Source: Serpula lacrymans var. lacrymans S7.9 | Lineage: Eukaryota > Basidiomycota > Agaricomycetes > Boletales > Serpulaceae | Assembly (NCBI RefSeq): GCF_000218685.1 | Contig: NW_006763290.1 | Span: forward strand, 1,503,011 to 1,567,010 | DNA length: 64,000 bases | Direction: 5' to 3' | Shown here: positions 35,540 to 47,500 of the stretch, piece by piece | Numbering within the stretch: position 1 is the stretch's first letter | Layout of the letters: each line of letters opens with the position of its first letter | Program-made: the position numbers and the translations under genes | The notes under the pieces: model-generated | Told to the model about the DNA's origin: nothing | The model's input: only the letters and a program-made list of their open reading frames with translations | The model's database searches: none

Positions 35540-36330
35540 CTGTTATTTTGGTGAGGCATTATAGTCACAAATAGTGCCTGCTATGCCTTCATCAGGACAT
35601 GGCATGCAGCTGAATGGTTGCTTTATAGCATTTGGATGTTCATTTAGGATGAAGCCTAACAAGTGTGCAGATAATGTTGTGTCAGCAGCTTTGATACATA
35701 GAACTTCAGCTATGCCACTCCAAGTGTCCTATGGAGTACAATAAATAATGGTATGAAGTCTTTATGTCTATACCTACCTTATCAATGTGTCTTTATACTA
35801 GTGCACAAAACTATTCAATTTGCTCATTTGACCGGCTATCCTCATGCCATAACTTGACACCAAATACTGGATGAGAAATGGTGTTGGCAGTGCATATACC
35901 ACATGAATAGCCATCTTCTTGCTGCCCATGCCACAGAATATTCTTCAAGTCCACAAAACACTGCCCAAAGCAAGTACTGGCCCATTTTTGCACAAAACGG
36001 ATGAATTTTTTTGGAGCTAGCATTTTTCCTGCCAGTGAGTCACCTATACAGTCCAGTAGTAAGTAGTTGGCTTTTAGAAAGGATAACTCATAAGTAACCG
36101 TAACCAATGGATTTCCTGCTTACATCAATAAACATGACAATCCAGTGATTCTCATTAGTGAACACTGGAAAGTAAAAACAGCAAGATGGTGTATCTCTCA
36201 TATGCATCTTATAATGTTTCAACACAGCTGTATATTTGGTTTTCATAGCCTGGTCATTCCACCTGTTGCGTTGATTGCTCTTGCAAAAGATGTGCTTCCA
36301 ATGATAGATGGTGATGACTCAGATGTGTCC
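35540..36330 (-). pseudogene. Ulp1/C48-like cysteine protease relic
   Basis: Ulp1-type proteases cleave SUMO-like modifiers and are often carried by eukaryotic DNA transposons. The minus strand reads NHWIVMFIDV near 36150 (catalytic His). After an intron-like gap starting GTAAGC come LLLDCIGDSLAG near 36050 (acidic member) and then WHGQQEDGYSCGICTANT near 35930 (oxyanion Gln and nucleophile Cys). The order H-D-Q-C and the spacing fit the C48 fold. The N-terminal part and the exon joins are unclear. It lies next to the EHVFG relic on the same strand and may belong to the same element. Confidence 0.6.
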
Positions 36331-36437
36331 AAGATGTAGTAGGTCAGCTCCTCCATCATCATATCCATGATTTTATCATTTATCCAGTCGGTTCCAAGGA
36401 GCATAGTGAATAACTTTGTTGTAACACAGTTGGAATT

Positions 36438-36482
36438 AACAATGGCCGCTTCGGCAGAGACCGGGTTTATCCGGTTTTGTCA
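36438..36482 (-). repeat. 45-bp LTR fragment of the palindrome-ladder family
   Basis: The reverse complement is the first 45 bp of that LTR (TGACAAAACCGGATAAACCC onward, to the CCATTGTT block). It is fused directly to a gypsy RT relic on its right. Confidence 0.85.
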
Positions 36483-36483
36483 T

Positions 36484-36720
36484 GTGGTTACTTATATAGA
36501 CAATGTCTTAATACTTACAAAGTTGGACAATAAGACTCATCATAACAGGGTTGTACAAGAAGTCTTTTGGCATTTACAGGAGCAGGACATATTTGTCAAA
36601 CCCTAAAAGTATAGATTTATAGTAAATTTACTAATAGCTGTGAAATGCCAGAATAAAACCAGCTATTTATTCAGAGTGGACCAGGCCCATTCCTTCATTG
36701 GGGCATCCAAGTATCTATTA
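36484..36720 (+). pseudogene. Ty3/gypsy reverse transcriptase fragment
   Basis: The frame reads VVTYIDNVLILTKLDNKTHH, then VQEVFWHLQEQDIFVKP, then a stop. The gypsy RT catalytic segment (Y-x-D-D followed by hydrophobics, then a His and L-x-x-x-x-L...KP helix) is clear, but the second Asp is Asn. Later similarity (VDQAHSF) is weak. Only about 50-80 codons survive. Confidence 0.75.
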
Positions 36721-37532
36721 TGCCTTTGATAGTAGTTTGGCCTTCAAGTGACAAGTAACTGAACTAATTAGAGAAGGTGGTTGGATTATTAACATTAGGG
36801 GGCATATATACAGAGGATATAGAAGTGTATGATTATGTCTTCTTTATTTTTCAGATTGTCTCACTTTGGTGAAAATGCCATTCTGTGCCAACATAAACCT
36901 ATGATGCCACACCAAGCTGGGCATTTGAGCATTCAGAACAGCATTTATTTGCACCAAATGTAAGGCTCCTGCAAAAGGGCCTTACTTAAGACAAGGCTCA
37001 TAGCCTAGGCCTCATATAATGTAAAACAGTCATCAGCTACAGGCAAGGCATCATTTGAGGTCATAAGGTCATATCTACCAAGAATGGGTGTAAGGACCTG
37101 GAAAAAGCAAAAACAAGGCTGCAGAACCATGGCCACAAAAATGAAGTCTGTACTGGAGGAAACATGCAAAATGCACTTTAGAACTGCTAAGCAGATAAAA
37201 GATAGGGAAGAGCATAGATGCTCAAAGGCCAAAAAGGGCCACTGCCTGGATAGTGCATAGATTAGCCCAGATTAATTGTAACCACATAGGTAAGTGACAA
37301 AAATGGAAAATTAGAGTTCCTGATCCTCTGTAAAGGCTATGGAGACAAGGATAAAACATGAAAACCAGAAGCCCATCTGGTAAACTCCTATAATACTGTT
37401 TGCAAGATTTGTTTGGCTTACAGGCATGGATTTAAGTCTTTTTAATTATATTTTTTAACCTGTGTGTGAAAATTTAACTACTTCCTTTGGAATCGGGTCT
37501 TGCCTGGAAGTTATGCCATAGAAGGATGGTAG
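36721..37532. other. no gene seen, almost no CpG
   Basis: No reading frame of interest is present. I saw essentially no CpG dinucleotide from 36600 to 37480, consistent with long methylation-driven decay. Confidence 0.5.
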
Positions 37533-37926
37533 TGCTATAATACACAATTTTCAGCCACTAATTTTCATTCTCCTCTTTGAACTATATTTCTCAGTCTGAA
37601 TTTTGGACCTTTATGCTACGTGGCACTTTCCTAATTTTCACTTATATCACTGCACAGCATTTTTAGTTACAACTCTCATGTGGTGGAGCTAATCACAGGG
37701 CTGTGCCCTAGGACATCATCAGCCACCACTATCTATTAACTGTATTAGTACATGTACAGACAACCTGTAGTAGTATATATAGTAGTATATATACCCACCA
37801 ATAGATTGGAGGCTCTTCAGCAAGTTCTCCTGTTGAACACCAAAAAGCTCATTCCTACCCTATTAACAGCGCTGAGGGCTTACAGGACTTTTGGGTTTTC
37901 TCTGTTATAACTTTAGTTGTAATACA
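37533..37926 (+). mobile_element. degraded solo LTR of the TGTTACA family
   Basis: It starts TGCTATAATACACAA and ends TTGTAATACA. The inner segments match the intact copies: a TGCTACGTGGCACTTTCC-like block, CATCATCAGCCAC, and TCTTCAGCAAGTTCTCCTGTTG. It is more diverged and shorter (394 bp) than the others, and no target duplication is recognisable, so it is older. Confidence 0.85.
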
Positions 37927-39612
37927 GGGGTCCTATCAAAAAATAGAAAAATATGATTGTGCAGCTCTACTACATACTCTATATAGGTTTTTCATGCACT
38001 GACAACTTTGCAATTTTCTGGGAACATACAACAAGTAACTCAGTATATTTTATTTGAAGGTAAGCAATAATCCCTTTGAATTTGAGCAACTTAAGTTCAC
38101 AAATCAATTTATAGGCTCTAAATCACAGCTGCAAGATTAGTAAGATGGTGCCTTACCTGGATGGATGCAAGCACTTTGTGTGTGATGGCATTTACAGAGA
38201 AAAATGTCCTATGCCTCCAGCAACTCATTGGGACTGCACTATACAAAGGAGTTAGTATCCATAGAATGGATTGAACTTGTAGCAGAAAATCTGTATTGAG
38301 CATAGGGACACACTAAAACAGACAATGACTTTAGGCACCTTATACTTGTACTACGTGGTCACAAGCTTGCATATTCAATAAGCTGTGCACTTGGCCTCAG
38401 GTTGGTCACCTCAATACAATATTCCACTGCCTGGTCCCCAGCATATAAAATATCAAAGTGTCTGATATGGACACAAACATCACAAATGTCTTTAGCAAAG
38501 TAACAAATGTAGTTAAGGGCCTTTATTGTGATCATGCTCCAATAGTTGATCTCAAGATTTTTGACTTCAGTTCACTTCCCAATATTTCAGATGCAGTTTA
38601 TGGAGATAGCCCTACCTGCCACTATGGCAAGGAAGCAACAACTCCTGCTATAATTGCAATTCTACTAGACCCATATAATCCCTTAACCAGTTGTTGTTTC
38701 ACCAACTTGCAAGATAGAGAATGCTGTTATGGCTGCTCAACACATCCAAATAATCCTTGATTGTTTTTTCTACAGATGGTGACTCCACTTGCAAAAAGCA
38801 TGCTATAAGTTATTTATGCAAAAGGCACTTGACTTGTCTAGCACTCTTTATAAGGTCCTCTTAAGGCTAAATGGGTTGGATCTTTTTAATGGTGAATAAG
38901 AGATCACAACAGTTATCTAAAATACCTTATCAGAAGTAAGTCTAATTGTTCTACATTTATTTATTATTCTGACAGTAGTTTCAAAGGGCACACACACTAC
39001 ATGGATTTGCTTTCTTCAAAGTATCAAAATTGATGATTTTGTGATCACCCATCTGCTTACAATCCCAACTGGTGTTGAGCATTTGCTAGCCAGAGGAAAC
39101 AAAGTGTGTGCTCCAATCCTATAGAGTTCTTTAGGAAAAGGTACTAGAAAGAATCAAGGAACAAACAATACATGGCCCCTAGTGTTAAGGGGAGTACTTA
39201 GCTCAGTAGTCTGTATGGAATCACTGTTGATTAGCATTTACATACAAAACTTCTTTTACAGTTTCCTCTGACCAGGCCGGGCACCTGCCTCCGCCAAATG
39301 GAGAAGGGTTAACAGGTTAACAAGCGGACCAGAGTTTATTAAGTTTACATTTTTATAAATTTCAAATACTATAGTGTGGGTAATCTGAGATTGAGATCCA
39401 ATACTCAGCTGGGAGGAGGTAGATCCACAGATAGCAAGTGGGGACCCCCAGTTATATTTTTTTTACTTTACATCACCAAACCAAACAAGTTGTTATGTCG
39501 GCACAAGAACAAACCATGAATGTCAATGCTGTCCTTTACAAGAAAATCACAGTGTTAACAGCATAGCTCAACAAGCTCTGGGCAAACCCCCTATTGAGTA
39601 AAAATTCAACAA
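37927..39612. other. no recognised gene
   Basis: A 100-residue frame at 38458-38760 (starting SDMDTNITNVFSK) has no recognisable motif. The rest is A+T-rich relic sequence on both strands. Confidence 0.4.
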
Positions 39613-39925
39613 AAAAGTCAAAATTGTCACTGACCCTAGCACTTTTGACAGAAATAGGGTTAAATTTGCTGAATGGTGGATCAAAGTCCAAATCTGAATT
39701 AAGGTGAACTAGAACACCTTCCAGAATAATTTCAAAACAGTGACAGCTGTGCTATCAAGACTCAAAGGAGCTGTGGCAGGTTAATACACCCAAATACGAC
39801 TCCAGGAGTGCTACACCTTGTGTATATGGCCAACTTGGAATGACTTCAAGGCAGAGGTTGAAAAATATTTCAAACTACAAGCTGAGTTTGACTGGGTAGG
39901 TCAGTAAATCTGTGCCTTCAAACTG
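39613..39925 (+). pseudogene. Ty3/gypsy gag fragment
   Basis: The frame reads KIVTDPSTFDRNRVKFAEWW, then, past a stop, NNFKTVTAVLSRLKGAVAG, YTQIRL, and WNDFKAEVEKYFKL. This is the capsid pattern of basidiomycete gypsy elements: F-x-G-x-R-x-x-x-x-x-W-W, then AVLSRMKG, then W-x-x-F-x-x-E-V. Stops at about 39700, 39782 and 39907 show decay. The RT fragment at 36484 need not belong to the same copy. Confidence 0.7.
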
Positions 39926-39986
39926 GGCACTCTGCAAGGATATATAAGCACAAAAGGGACATTTTGGGCAACTAATAAGAAACCAA

Positions 39987-40347
39987 TGTTATTGTAGATG
40001 TACACTGGAACCTGTGAAGATCCAACTCTTTCACTGAACAAACGGAGAGTCAGAAGTTCTAATCGCAAGCAAGGGTCTATCACAGTGAATAAAGATGTAA
40101 TCAACAGCTGGGGAATATGTACAAGAGGTAGCTGTATATATACTGGAGAACATGTGTTATAAATAAGGCGCTGACTGAGCGATATGCGTAAGGCATGAGG
40201 TGCTTGGTAATTGTCTTTGTAAGTGACTATGTCATAGGTCACGTGTTGATCATGTGACTTATGATTAGATAAGATTTGGAGAGATAATAGATATGATAGA
40301 TTCGTTATCAGTCGAGATAGGAGTGTGAGAAGTAAGGGATTGTGACA
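39987..40347 (-). repeat. candidate solo LTR (gypsy-like)
   Basis: On the minus strand the segment starts TGTCACAATCCCTTA and ends CAATAACA, so it has TG...CA ends. It carries CACGTGAC and a TATTTATA box at the usual distance. It looks like the LTRs of basidiomycete gypsy elements. The flanks (ACCAA and GAACC) are not a clean duplication and no partner LTR was found, so this is tentative. Confidence 0.4.
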
Positions 40348-41744
40348 GAACCCCAACAATACAAATAGTAGTGCTATGTATGATTTTTAAGGGTTCACAC
40401 AACTGTTTCAAGTGGTTAGCAAAAAAGTAGTCACAAAACAGTAATATCTCAAACAAAAAATTAGTCCAACTTAGGATTTCAAAATGAAAACATAACAACT
40501 ATCTGTAAGTACATAGCTAGGCCTGTTACTTGTTTGTTTGAGTCCTTGTCGAGGTCATATGGTGTGAAACTCAAGCACTGCAACACGTTGACACAAGTGT
40601 CAGTAGAATACTGTATTTGTCACTGGAGCAACCCCGTCATTCCAAGGGAAACCTTAAACTGGTCAACCATTCAGTGAGTGACTGATTGACTGATTGACAG
40701 ACCCTTTGTCATGTGATCTCTGGCCAATTGATTTTTCTCTAAGTTCAAACTTTCAAAATCAAGATTTTGAGTCGGTAAGTCCTGTTTCTCTGATTTTACC
40801 AGCATACAAACAATTCACTGGCACACACATGGACTCCAAGGAACATAGGCAGTTGAAAACAACAAGGACTTGGCAGGGACACACAAGAAATAGAAAAGAA
40901 AGAAGGTATAGACAGTGAGAAAGAGGCCATGGGATATAAAGACAATGACAAGATGATAAGAAAGGGGCACAAGAGAAAGAGAGAAAGCAGCAGATGGGGA
41001 GGCAAATAGGGAGAGAGGGGAAATGGTCACAGGAAATAAACAATGAATGTAACTATGAAACAGTGAATCAAATGCAATTTAACTTGTGTTATAAAACCTA
41101 AACAACCCTGCTAAAGCAAACCCACTTAAGTCTGACAGAAACAGTTAATCCATAAGAAATTCTGGCCATTGTGAATAATAGTGAAGTCGGGTATGGGAGG
41201 ACTAAGTGTCAGATCAGCATACAAGCAGAACAGAATCTCCCCAATTGGTAACTCAACAACGTGCTTTGTGAGCACCTTGGAAAGCACCTTGTACTCCATT
41301 GCAAAATCAGCCTCATCAGTGCTCTGGATTACCACACATTCATACATTTCTCAAATTGCTGACAAGAAGGTGTGGAGATGAAAGTGTGTCCCATTAATGA
41401 AGATTGCATGCCAAGCCTGTTTATCCAGGGAAATTAATGGTGTGATACCGGCTGCAAACCTGAGTCTTGTGCCATAATAACAGTTTGTAGTTACACATAC
41501 ACCAAGGATGCCTTACTGTTACTTACATGTTTTTTATTTGTGTTGGCCTCAACAAGTAAAATAGCAAGACAGTGCTTCCTTCAGAAAGTTTCACATCCGC
41601 TTTTAGCTGTTAATAGTAATTGATATATATTTCTTTTCAGAAGGATTTTCTTTTTTTTTGCCATATAGTATTATATCCATCTTTAAGATGGATTTTCACG
41701 TTAGTATTAGTTACAAAGAGACACTTACATGCAAAGTTGTTTGA
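40348..41744. other. no gene seen
   Basis: There is a purine-rich stretch at 40840-41040 (AGAGAAAGAGAGAAAG-like) and short frames only. Nothing else was recognised. Confidence 0.4.
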
Positions 41745-41945
41745 CTTTACACTTCAGTCACCCCCCAAACATAAGCATTTAGTTTCAACTATCTGTGTAA
41801 ATGTATAAAGCTAAGAGCTTGTTTTTCCTGGTATTATCCCAAGTGCTGTAGCAAGGATGGGATTTTCCCATGGAATTAGACCATTTGTTATGGTGAGATA
41901 ATCCCAGACATTTGTCACATATCATATGGTGTTTAGGGGGGCTTA
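41745..41945 (+). repeat. dispersed repeat, copy 1
   Basis: This segment (CACTTCAGTCACCCC, CATAAGCATTTAG, AGAGCTTGTTTTTCCTGG, ATATCATATGGT) occurs again in inverted orientation at 49436-49887. It contains GGGATTTTCCCA and GATAATCCCA short palindromes. There is no coding capacity, and the terminal structure was not resolved. Confidence 0.8.
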
Positions 41946-42735
41946 ATTGCAAAGATAGTTCCTGCATAAATGACAACCAAGAAGGAAGATATATATTAAT
42001 GGTGATGAATGTAGCCACCATCAATACATTATCAATAGTACTAATAGCCATAAGGCAGAGTATAATACTACCTGCCTTTATTATTTATAACATAATACAT
42101 ATCTCAAATGGTGTTTACTTTCAATTAAACTTCAATTTGTCTAGCTTCTAGTGTAATATCATATGCTATAGATTGATGGAGGAGACTTTGACCAAAAATT
42201 GGTGTAATTAATTGTAACATATAACAATTTACAAATTAACTTGATTTAATTCAGTTGATTTAAACCACATCTCTTTGCTCTAGCTAGACTATACAACCTC
42301 CAATTCATACTCATCATATAATTTATTGTATATCACAAAGTAAATTTGTCCACCCTGGATTTCAATCAATCTTACTTAAAATGGTTTGTAATAAAAGGCA
42401 TGCAACATATTTATGCAGGATTACAATAGCTTTTATTCAGGCTCATCCTACTTTAAATAATATAATACTCTTGCAACCAAGCAAAGATATGTCATGGATA
42501 TATTTAATGTGCTGACCCAAAAGATATAATATTCTTTTGAATTGTGCAGCTTTATCCAAATGTCTGAACTAAAAAATGCACAAAAATACCATACAATTGA
42601 TTATAAATTTGTGTGAAGATAAAAATGGCTGAAAGGTATGCTCTGCATGTTAATGCAATTTCATGTGACTTGGGATGAACCTACATGAGGGCTACTTTGA
42701 ATCACTGTCCCAGCTCAATCTTAGGTTCATCCAGG
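41946..42735. other. no gene seen
   Basis: Very A+T-rich sequence up to the copia target duplication CCAGG at 42731-42735. No reading frame of interest. Confidence 0.5.
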
Positions 42736-42852
42736 TGACAAAACCGGATAAACCCGGTCTCTGCTGAAGCAGCCATTGTTCTCCCATAGGTAAATAATAT
42801 AGTCGTTTCTATAGCCTCTCGGGCAGCGGCTGAGTTTCACATAGGTTTATTA
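42736..42852 (+). repeat. left LTR of the plus-strand copia element, deleted (117 bp)
   Basis: It begins TGACAAAACCGGATAAACCC and ends with GAGTTTCAC...TTTATTA, the short-subtype terminus also seen at 49530-49743. The palindrome ladder and much of the middle are missing, so promoter function is doubtful. Confidence 0.9.
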
Positions 42853-42921
42853 TGTTATGAGCCCTGATGCACAAAAGCTAGGCAGGAAATAATTCTTATT
42901 TGAAATGGCAACCTCGGAACC

Positions 42922-43850
42922 ATGACCACAGCACGCGATACATCCGCATGTCCAGTTCTCACTGGACCCAACAATTTTCAGATATGGAAACTCCGGATCA
43001 TCTCAAAGCTATATCGGGAAAACGTTCTCCAGGTTGTTACTGGAGAGGAGCTTAAGCCCTCACCAGGAAAGCCTACCTCCTTGGAGGATCCTGAGATCAC
43101 CTGGATACTTAAGGATGAGAAGGCACATGGAATCATCCAGGACCACATCTCTGATGCCCTCCTAATGAGGACTGGAGACCTCACCAGCTCCAAGGAGTTA
43201 TTTGATAAACTTGTCTCACTCCATCAGATGTCCAACATTGCCTCGGCCTTCTATTCATTCCAGCAACTCACCAAATTGTCCTGGGATGGGACATCACCTA
43301 TCCAGGACCACATTGCAAAAATCCGGACAATTGATTCACACCTCTCTGGAATAAAACTAGGAGTTGATACCAAACTCATGGCCTTCGCTCTTCTCCAATC
43401 TCTCCCATGCACTCCTGAATGGCAAATATTTCAGTCATCAGTAATCAACATGATTGAAGAAAATAAATAAACTTACCTTTGATGCAGTTGAGATCTGGAT
43501 CACTGCAGAAGTTGCACGACAGTCAGAGAAGGCCCCTGGAGGTTCCAAAACAGCACTCAAATCCGAGGAGAAGTGGTGTGACTTCCACAAAGCCAAAACA
43601 CACAACACCTCAGAGTGTTGAACATTTCAGTCAGCCGGAAAAGGTCAAAGGAAGAAGGGAAAGGAAAGACATAAGGATAAAGGAAAAGAGAAGGAAAAGG
43701 CAAATACGGCGGAGCAATCATCTGGATCTGACTCTGAGGAGGAACAGAGTCATATTGCATTGGAACATGTACATATTTTCAAGCCCCTTGCTAAACACAT
43801 TCAAGCTTACCTTGTGTCAGAACCCGAAAGACCAAAACAACAATTATTAT
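42922..43850 (+). pseudogene. copia gag with a 4-bp duplication
   Basis: ATG at 42922 opens 182 codons of a capsid-like region: LTGPNNFQIWKLRI near the N-terminus, SSKELFDKLVSLH and LMAFALLQSLP further on. A tandem AAAT duplication at about 43461 creates a stop and shifts the frame. The sense frame then continues with LTFDAVEIW and a CDFHKAKTHNTSEC knuckle (C-x2-H-x4-H-x4-C) near 43580. A Lys/Glu-rich linker ends near 43700. Confidence 0.88.
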
Positions 43851-45807
43851 TGACTCCGGAGCAACATCCCACATGGTCCCTCACCGCTCCTGGTTTGAGC
43901 CAGGAACATACCATGTTCTGCATCCTCCAAGGACAATCAGTTTTGGGGATGAATCCTCTGTAAATGCCATTGGCATTGGAACAGTAATCCTACAAGCAAC
44001 TGTTGGCAAAAAGGACTACAATATTGCACTGTCAAATGTCTTACTTGTGCCAAACTTCACGTTAGCACTCGTCTCTGTCCATAAATTGTCCAAAATGGGG
44101 TTATCGACACTTTTTCCAGCAGGGTCAAATGCTTGTGAAGTTCGGAAAAAGGAGGAACTTATCCTCACTGCCTTACACAAGCGAGGACTTTATCACATCC
44201 AAGCAAAACCCAAAATCAATACGGAGTCAGCTTTTGCAGCAGTAGATGTAAATTTATTGCACAGGAGAATGGGACACATTGGAATGGACCGCTTGCAACG
44301 AATGGTTACAAAAAGACAGCTCCAGGACATAGACACCCTTACCGGAACCCCGGAGTTTTGTGAACCTTGTGCTTTAGGAAAGATGAAGAAATTACCTTTC
44401 AAGTCCACTGGAGGAAACCGAGCCAAGCGCCCCATACAAATTGTGCACACAGATGTTGGAGGACCAATCAAACCAACTTTCAGGGAGGGTTTTCGGTACT
44501 GGATTATCATTGTAGATGATTTCTCCAAATTTCCATGGATATATTTCCTAAAACATAAAAGTGAAGCACTGGAACAATACAAGCAATAGAAAGAAGATGT
44601 CCAAACATTCTTCCGGACTTATTTGGGAGAAGAAAATTTCACTCCACTATACACAGAATTCCTCCGGAGCGATGGGGGAGGAGAATATACTGGCAATGCA
44701 TTCCAAAATCAGCTCCGAGGAGATGGTGTCATCCAAGAAACTACAGCTGCAGATACTCCGGAACAAAATGGTATTGCAGAACACATGAATCAGATATTGG
44801 CTACATTAGCAACCACTATGCTCCATGATTCCAAGCTCCCAAAGTCATTTTGGGTAGATGCCATGCAAACAGCTGCATATATCACAGCACGCAGCCCAGC
44901 ATCAGGACTCCATGGAAAGACCCCATATGAAATACTGTTTAAAAGGAGAGTTGATCCAACTTTGTTTCGCCCTTTTGGATGCCAAGCATATGCCTTGATT
45001 CAGAAAGACAAAAGGCAAGGGAAGTTTTACTCTAAGGGGCGCAAAGCCATAATGATTGGCTACACACATGGAAAGCAAGCCTACAAACTCCTAGACACTG
45101 AAAAACGAACTGTGTTTTCCAGTCGGCATGTCATATTCAATGAATCCGGAAAGGTACAAAAGGACGACACTGCTCCCTGGAACACAGACACTAGCACAGA
45201 TCAGTGGGAGGGACTCATTCCAGAGAATGCTCACTATCCGGACCAAAATACATTGGAGGAGGATGATCCTAACCCTCGGATCCGAGATCCAAATGAATTG
45301 CAAATGGAACCACATCTCCAAGGAGATGTTCCACAAGCAATGGAACCATATCAGCATGAAGATGTTCCGAGAGCAGTGGGAGCACCTGATCAGCTAAGAC
45401 ACCCTCCACAACAGTCTCTACAACCAAGACCTGAACACTGGCCATCTTCAGAACGGAAAGCCAAAGTAGAGTTACAGTCAGTGGGAGGACAGCCCCTCAA
45501 CATACAGCCAGCTGATGTGGAAAAAGTCCGAATACAGCTAGACAGCCTGTCCATTGGATCAGCTTCTGGAAGACATACAACACCTCCAAGGAGTCATCCA
45601 ACACCTCCGAGGAGTGATTCAACACCTTTAGGAGTGAGTGGGGCAACAAATACACAAATGCTGCTACTCCCTGGAGTACCTGCACAAGTTCCTAAAAGAG
45701 CAGTCATGCCTGCTGAAGTCCTAGGAGTACGCAAAAGCAGTTGCCAGACCCATCCTGCAGACAAAAACCGAGATTATCAAAGGACTCTAGATGAGGAACA
45801 GTCTTGA
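43845..45807 (+). pseudogene. copia protease and integrase
   Basis: The protease site DSGATSHM is intact at about 43853-43876, followed by the conserved TISFGDESS. The integrase zinc finger is present: LLHRRMGHIGMDRL and CEPCALGKMKK at about 44256-44390. All three catalytic residues are visible: Asp in VHTDVGGP (about 44450), Asp in RSDGGGEYTG (about 44672) and Glu in NGIAEHMNQ (about 44770). A TAG at 44587-44589 interrupts the frame where the family has Trp. The C-terminal region (44920-45150, RPFGCQAYAL) precedes a long Pro/Ser/Gln-rich linker to 45807. Confidence 0.9.
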
Positions 45808-45899
45808 AAAGAGCAGCATGACAACTCCATGGAGAAACCTAACACTCCTGAGGTTCATGAAGAAACATCTGATACATAGGAGACATTCTTTGCTGGAAT

Positions 45900-47500
45900 A
45901 GCAAGTACCGGTCCATCTAACACAGACCTTCCAAGGACACTAAAGGAAGCCTTATCACATCCGGATGGAGAATTATGGAAGTCTGCCTTGGAGGAGGAAC
46001 TCCTAAGTCTCAATACCAATACAGTATATGACACTGTTCCACTTCCAAAGGGAGTAAAACCCATCACATCAAAACGGAAACATTGAGAGATACAAACTCC
46101 GGATTGTTGCACGAGGTTTTACTCAAAGGGAGGGGATTGATTACCAGGAGGTTTTTGCTCCGGTTGCAAACTTAGAGTCAATCCGAATTATTCTAGCCCT
46201 GGCAGCAAAGTACTACCTAGAACTTGATCAAATGGACATATCCACAGCTTATCTCAATGGAGAACTTGAAGAAGAACTGTACATGCTTCCTCCAGGGGGT
46301 GTTCCTATCCAACCTGGATACTGCTGGAGATTGAAGAAATCCATCTACGGGTTAAAACAAGCTGGTCGTACATGGAACAAAACTTTTGATCATAAGCTCC
46401 AGGAGCTCGGTTTCACAAGACTAAATGCAGAAATATGTCTCTATGTATTCCAGGACAACAAACAAATATGCTTTGTTGTTGTCTATGTAGATGACCTCCT
46501 CCTAGGAGCTTCATCCCGAAAATTCATGAATATCACAAAAGCCAAACTCGAATCCATATTCAAGATGCGGGACCTTGGAGAAGCAAAATACATCCTCGGA
46601 ATAGAAATCCAACGTGATTGTTCAAACAAAACAATATCCCTATTGCAACGCCAATACATTGACACAGTCCTGGAGCGTACTGGAATGAAGAACTGCAAAC
46701 CAGTATGGACACCAATGGCCCATGGATCAAAACTCCTTGCAAATGCTCCAGGGGAAGATATTGTGCAACACGAGATGCATATTGAAGGGCGTCAAGTGTC
46801 ATACCTCTCAATTGTAGGCTCCCTCATGTATGCCATGCTCAGAACCCGCCCAGACATTGCCTACGTTGTTGGAATACTAAGCAGGCATAGCTCAGCTCCA
46901 AGGAGCCATCACTGGGAAGCTGCAAAATGTGTCCTCCAATATCTGAAAGCAACCAGGGACATGGAACTACAATATGATGGCGCAGATGTCTCCATGGACA
47001 TGGATCTCTATGGATATTCAGATGCAGATTGGTCTGGAAACCCAGACATGTCTCGATCAACATCAGGGTTTGTCTTTATCACTATCCGAGGAGCAATCTC
47101 CTGGACAAGCAAAAAACAAAGCATGGTCGCTTTATCCTCCATGGAGTCAGAGTACATTGGATTGAGCAATGCTGGACAACACCTTGCATGGCTTTGGACA
47201 TTTTTTGAAGAAATTGGACATGCTCAAAATGGACCTACAACATTGCACTGTGACAATCAAGCAGCTATTATTCTTACACGAGATCCACAGTTCCGTGCTT
47301 GCACAAAACACATTCAACGGAAATATCATTTTATCCAAGATGACTTAGTATCAAAGGGAGAGGCAGTAATCAGATACGTTCCTACAGGAGATATGGTTGC
47401 AGACATTCTCACTAAACCCCTCACTCATGAAAAACACTGGAAATTCTCTAAAGCTATGGGACTACGGTTGCACTCGAGTGGGAGTGACAAAACCGGATAA
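45900..47500 (+). pseudogene. copia reverse transcriptase and RNase H
   Basis: The RT begins near 45920 with LKEALSHPDGELWKSALEEE, then loses sequence near 46076 and changes frame. The long open frame (46232-47500, 422 codons, after ERYKLRIVARGFTQREGID upstream) contains MDISTAYLNGELEEELYM, GLKQAGRTW and an intact YVDDLLLG at about 46485. GEAKYILGIEI, SSMESEYIGLS, CDNQAAIIL and DILTKPL follow. RT and RNase H residues look functional, so apart from upstream breaks this is the best-preserved part. Confidence 0.92.

Noticed and set aside
39901..40359. 152-residue minus-strand open frame
   Set aside because: It coincides with the candidate LTR 39987-40347, has no protein motif and no recognisable start context.
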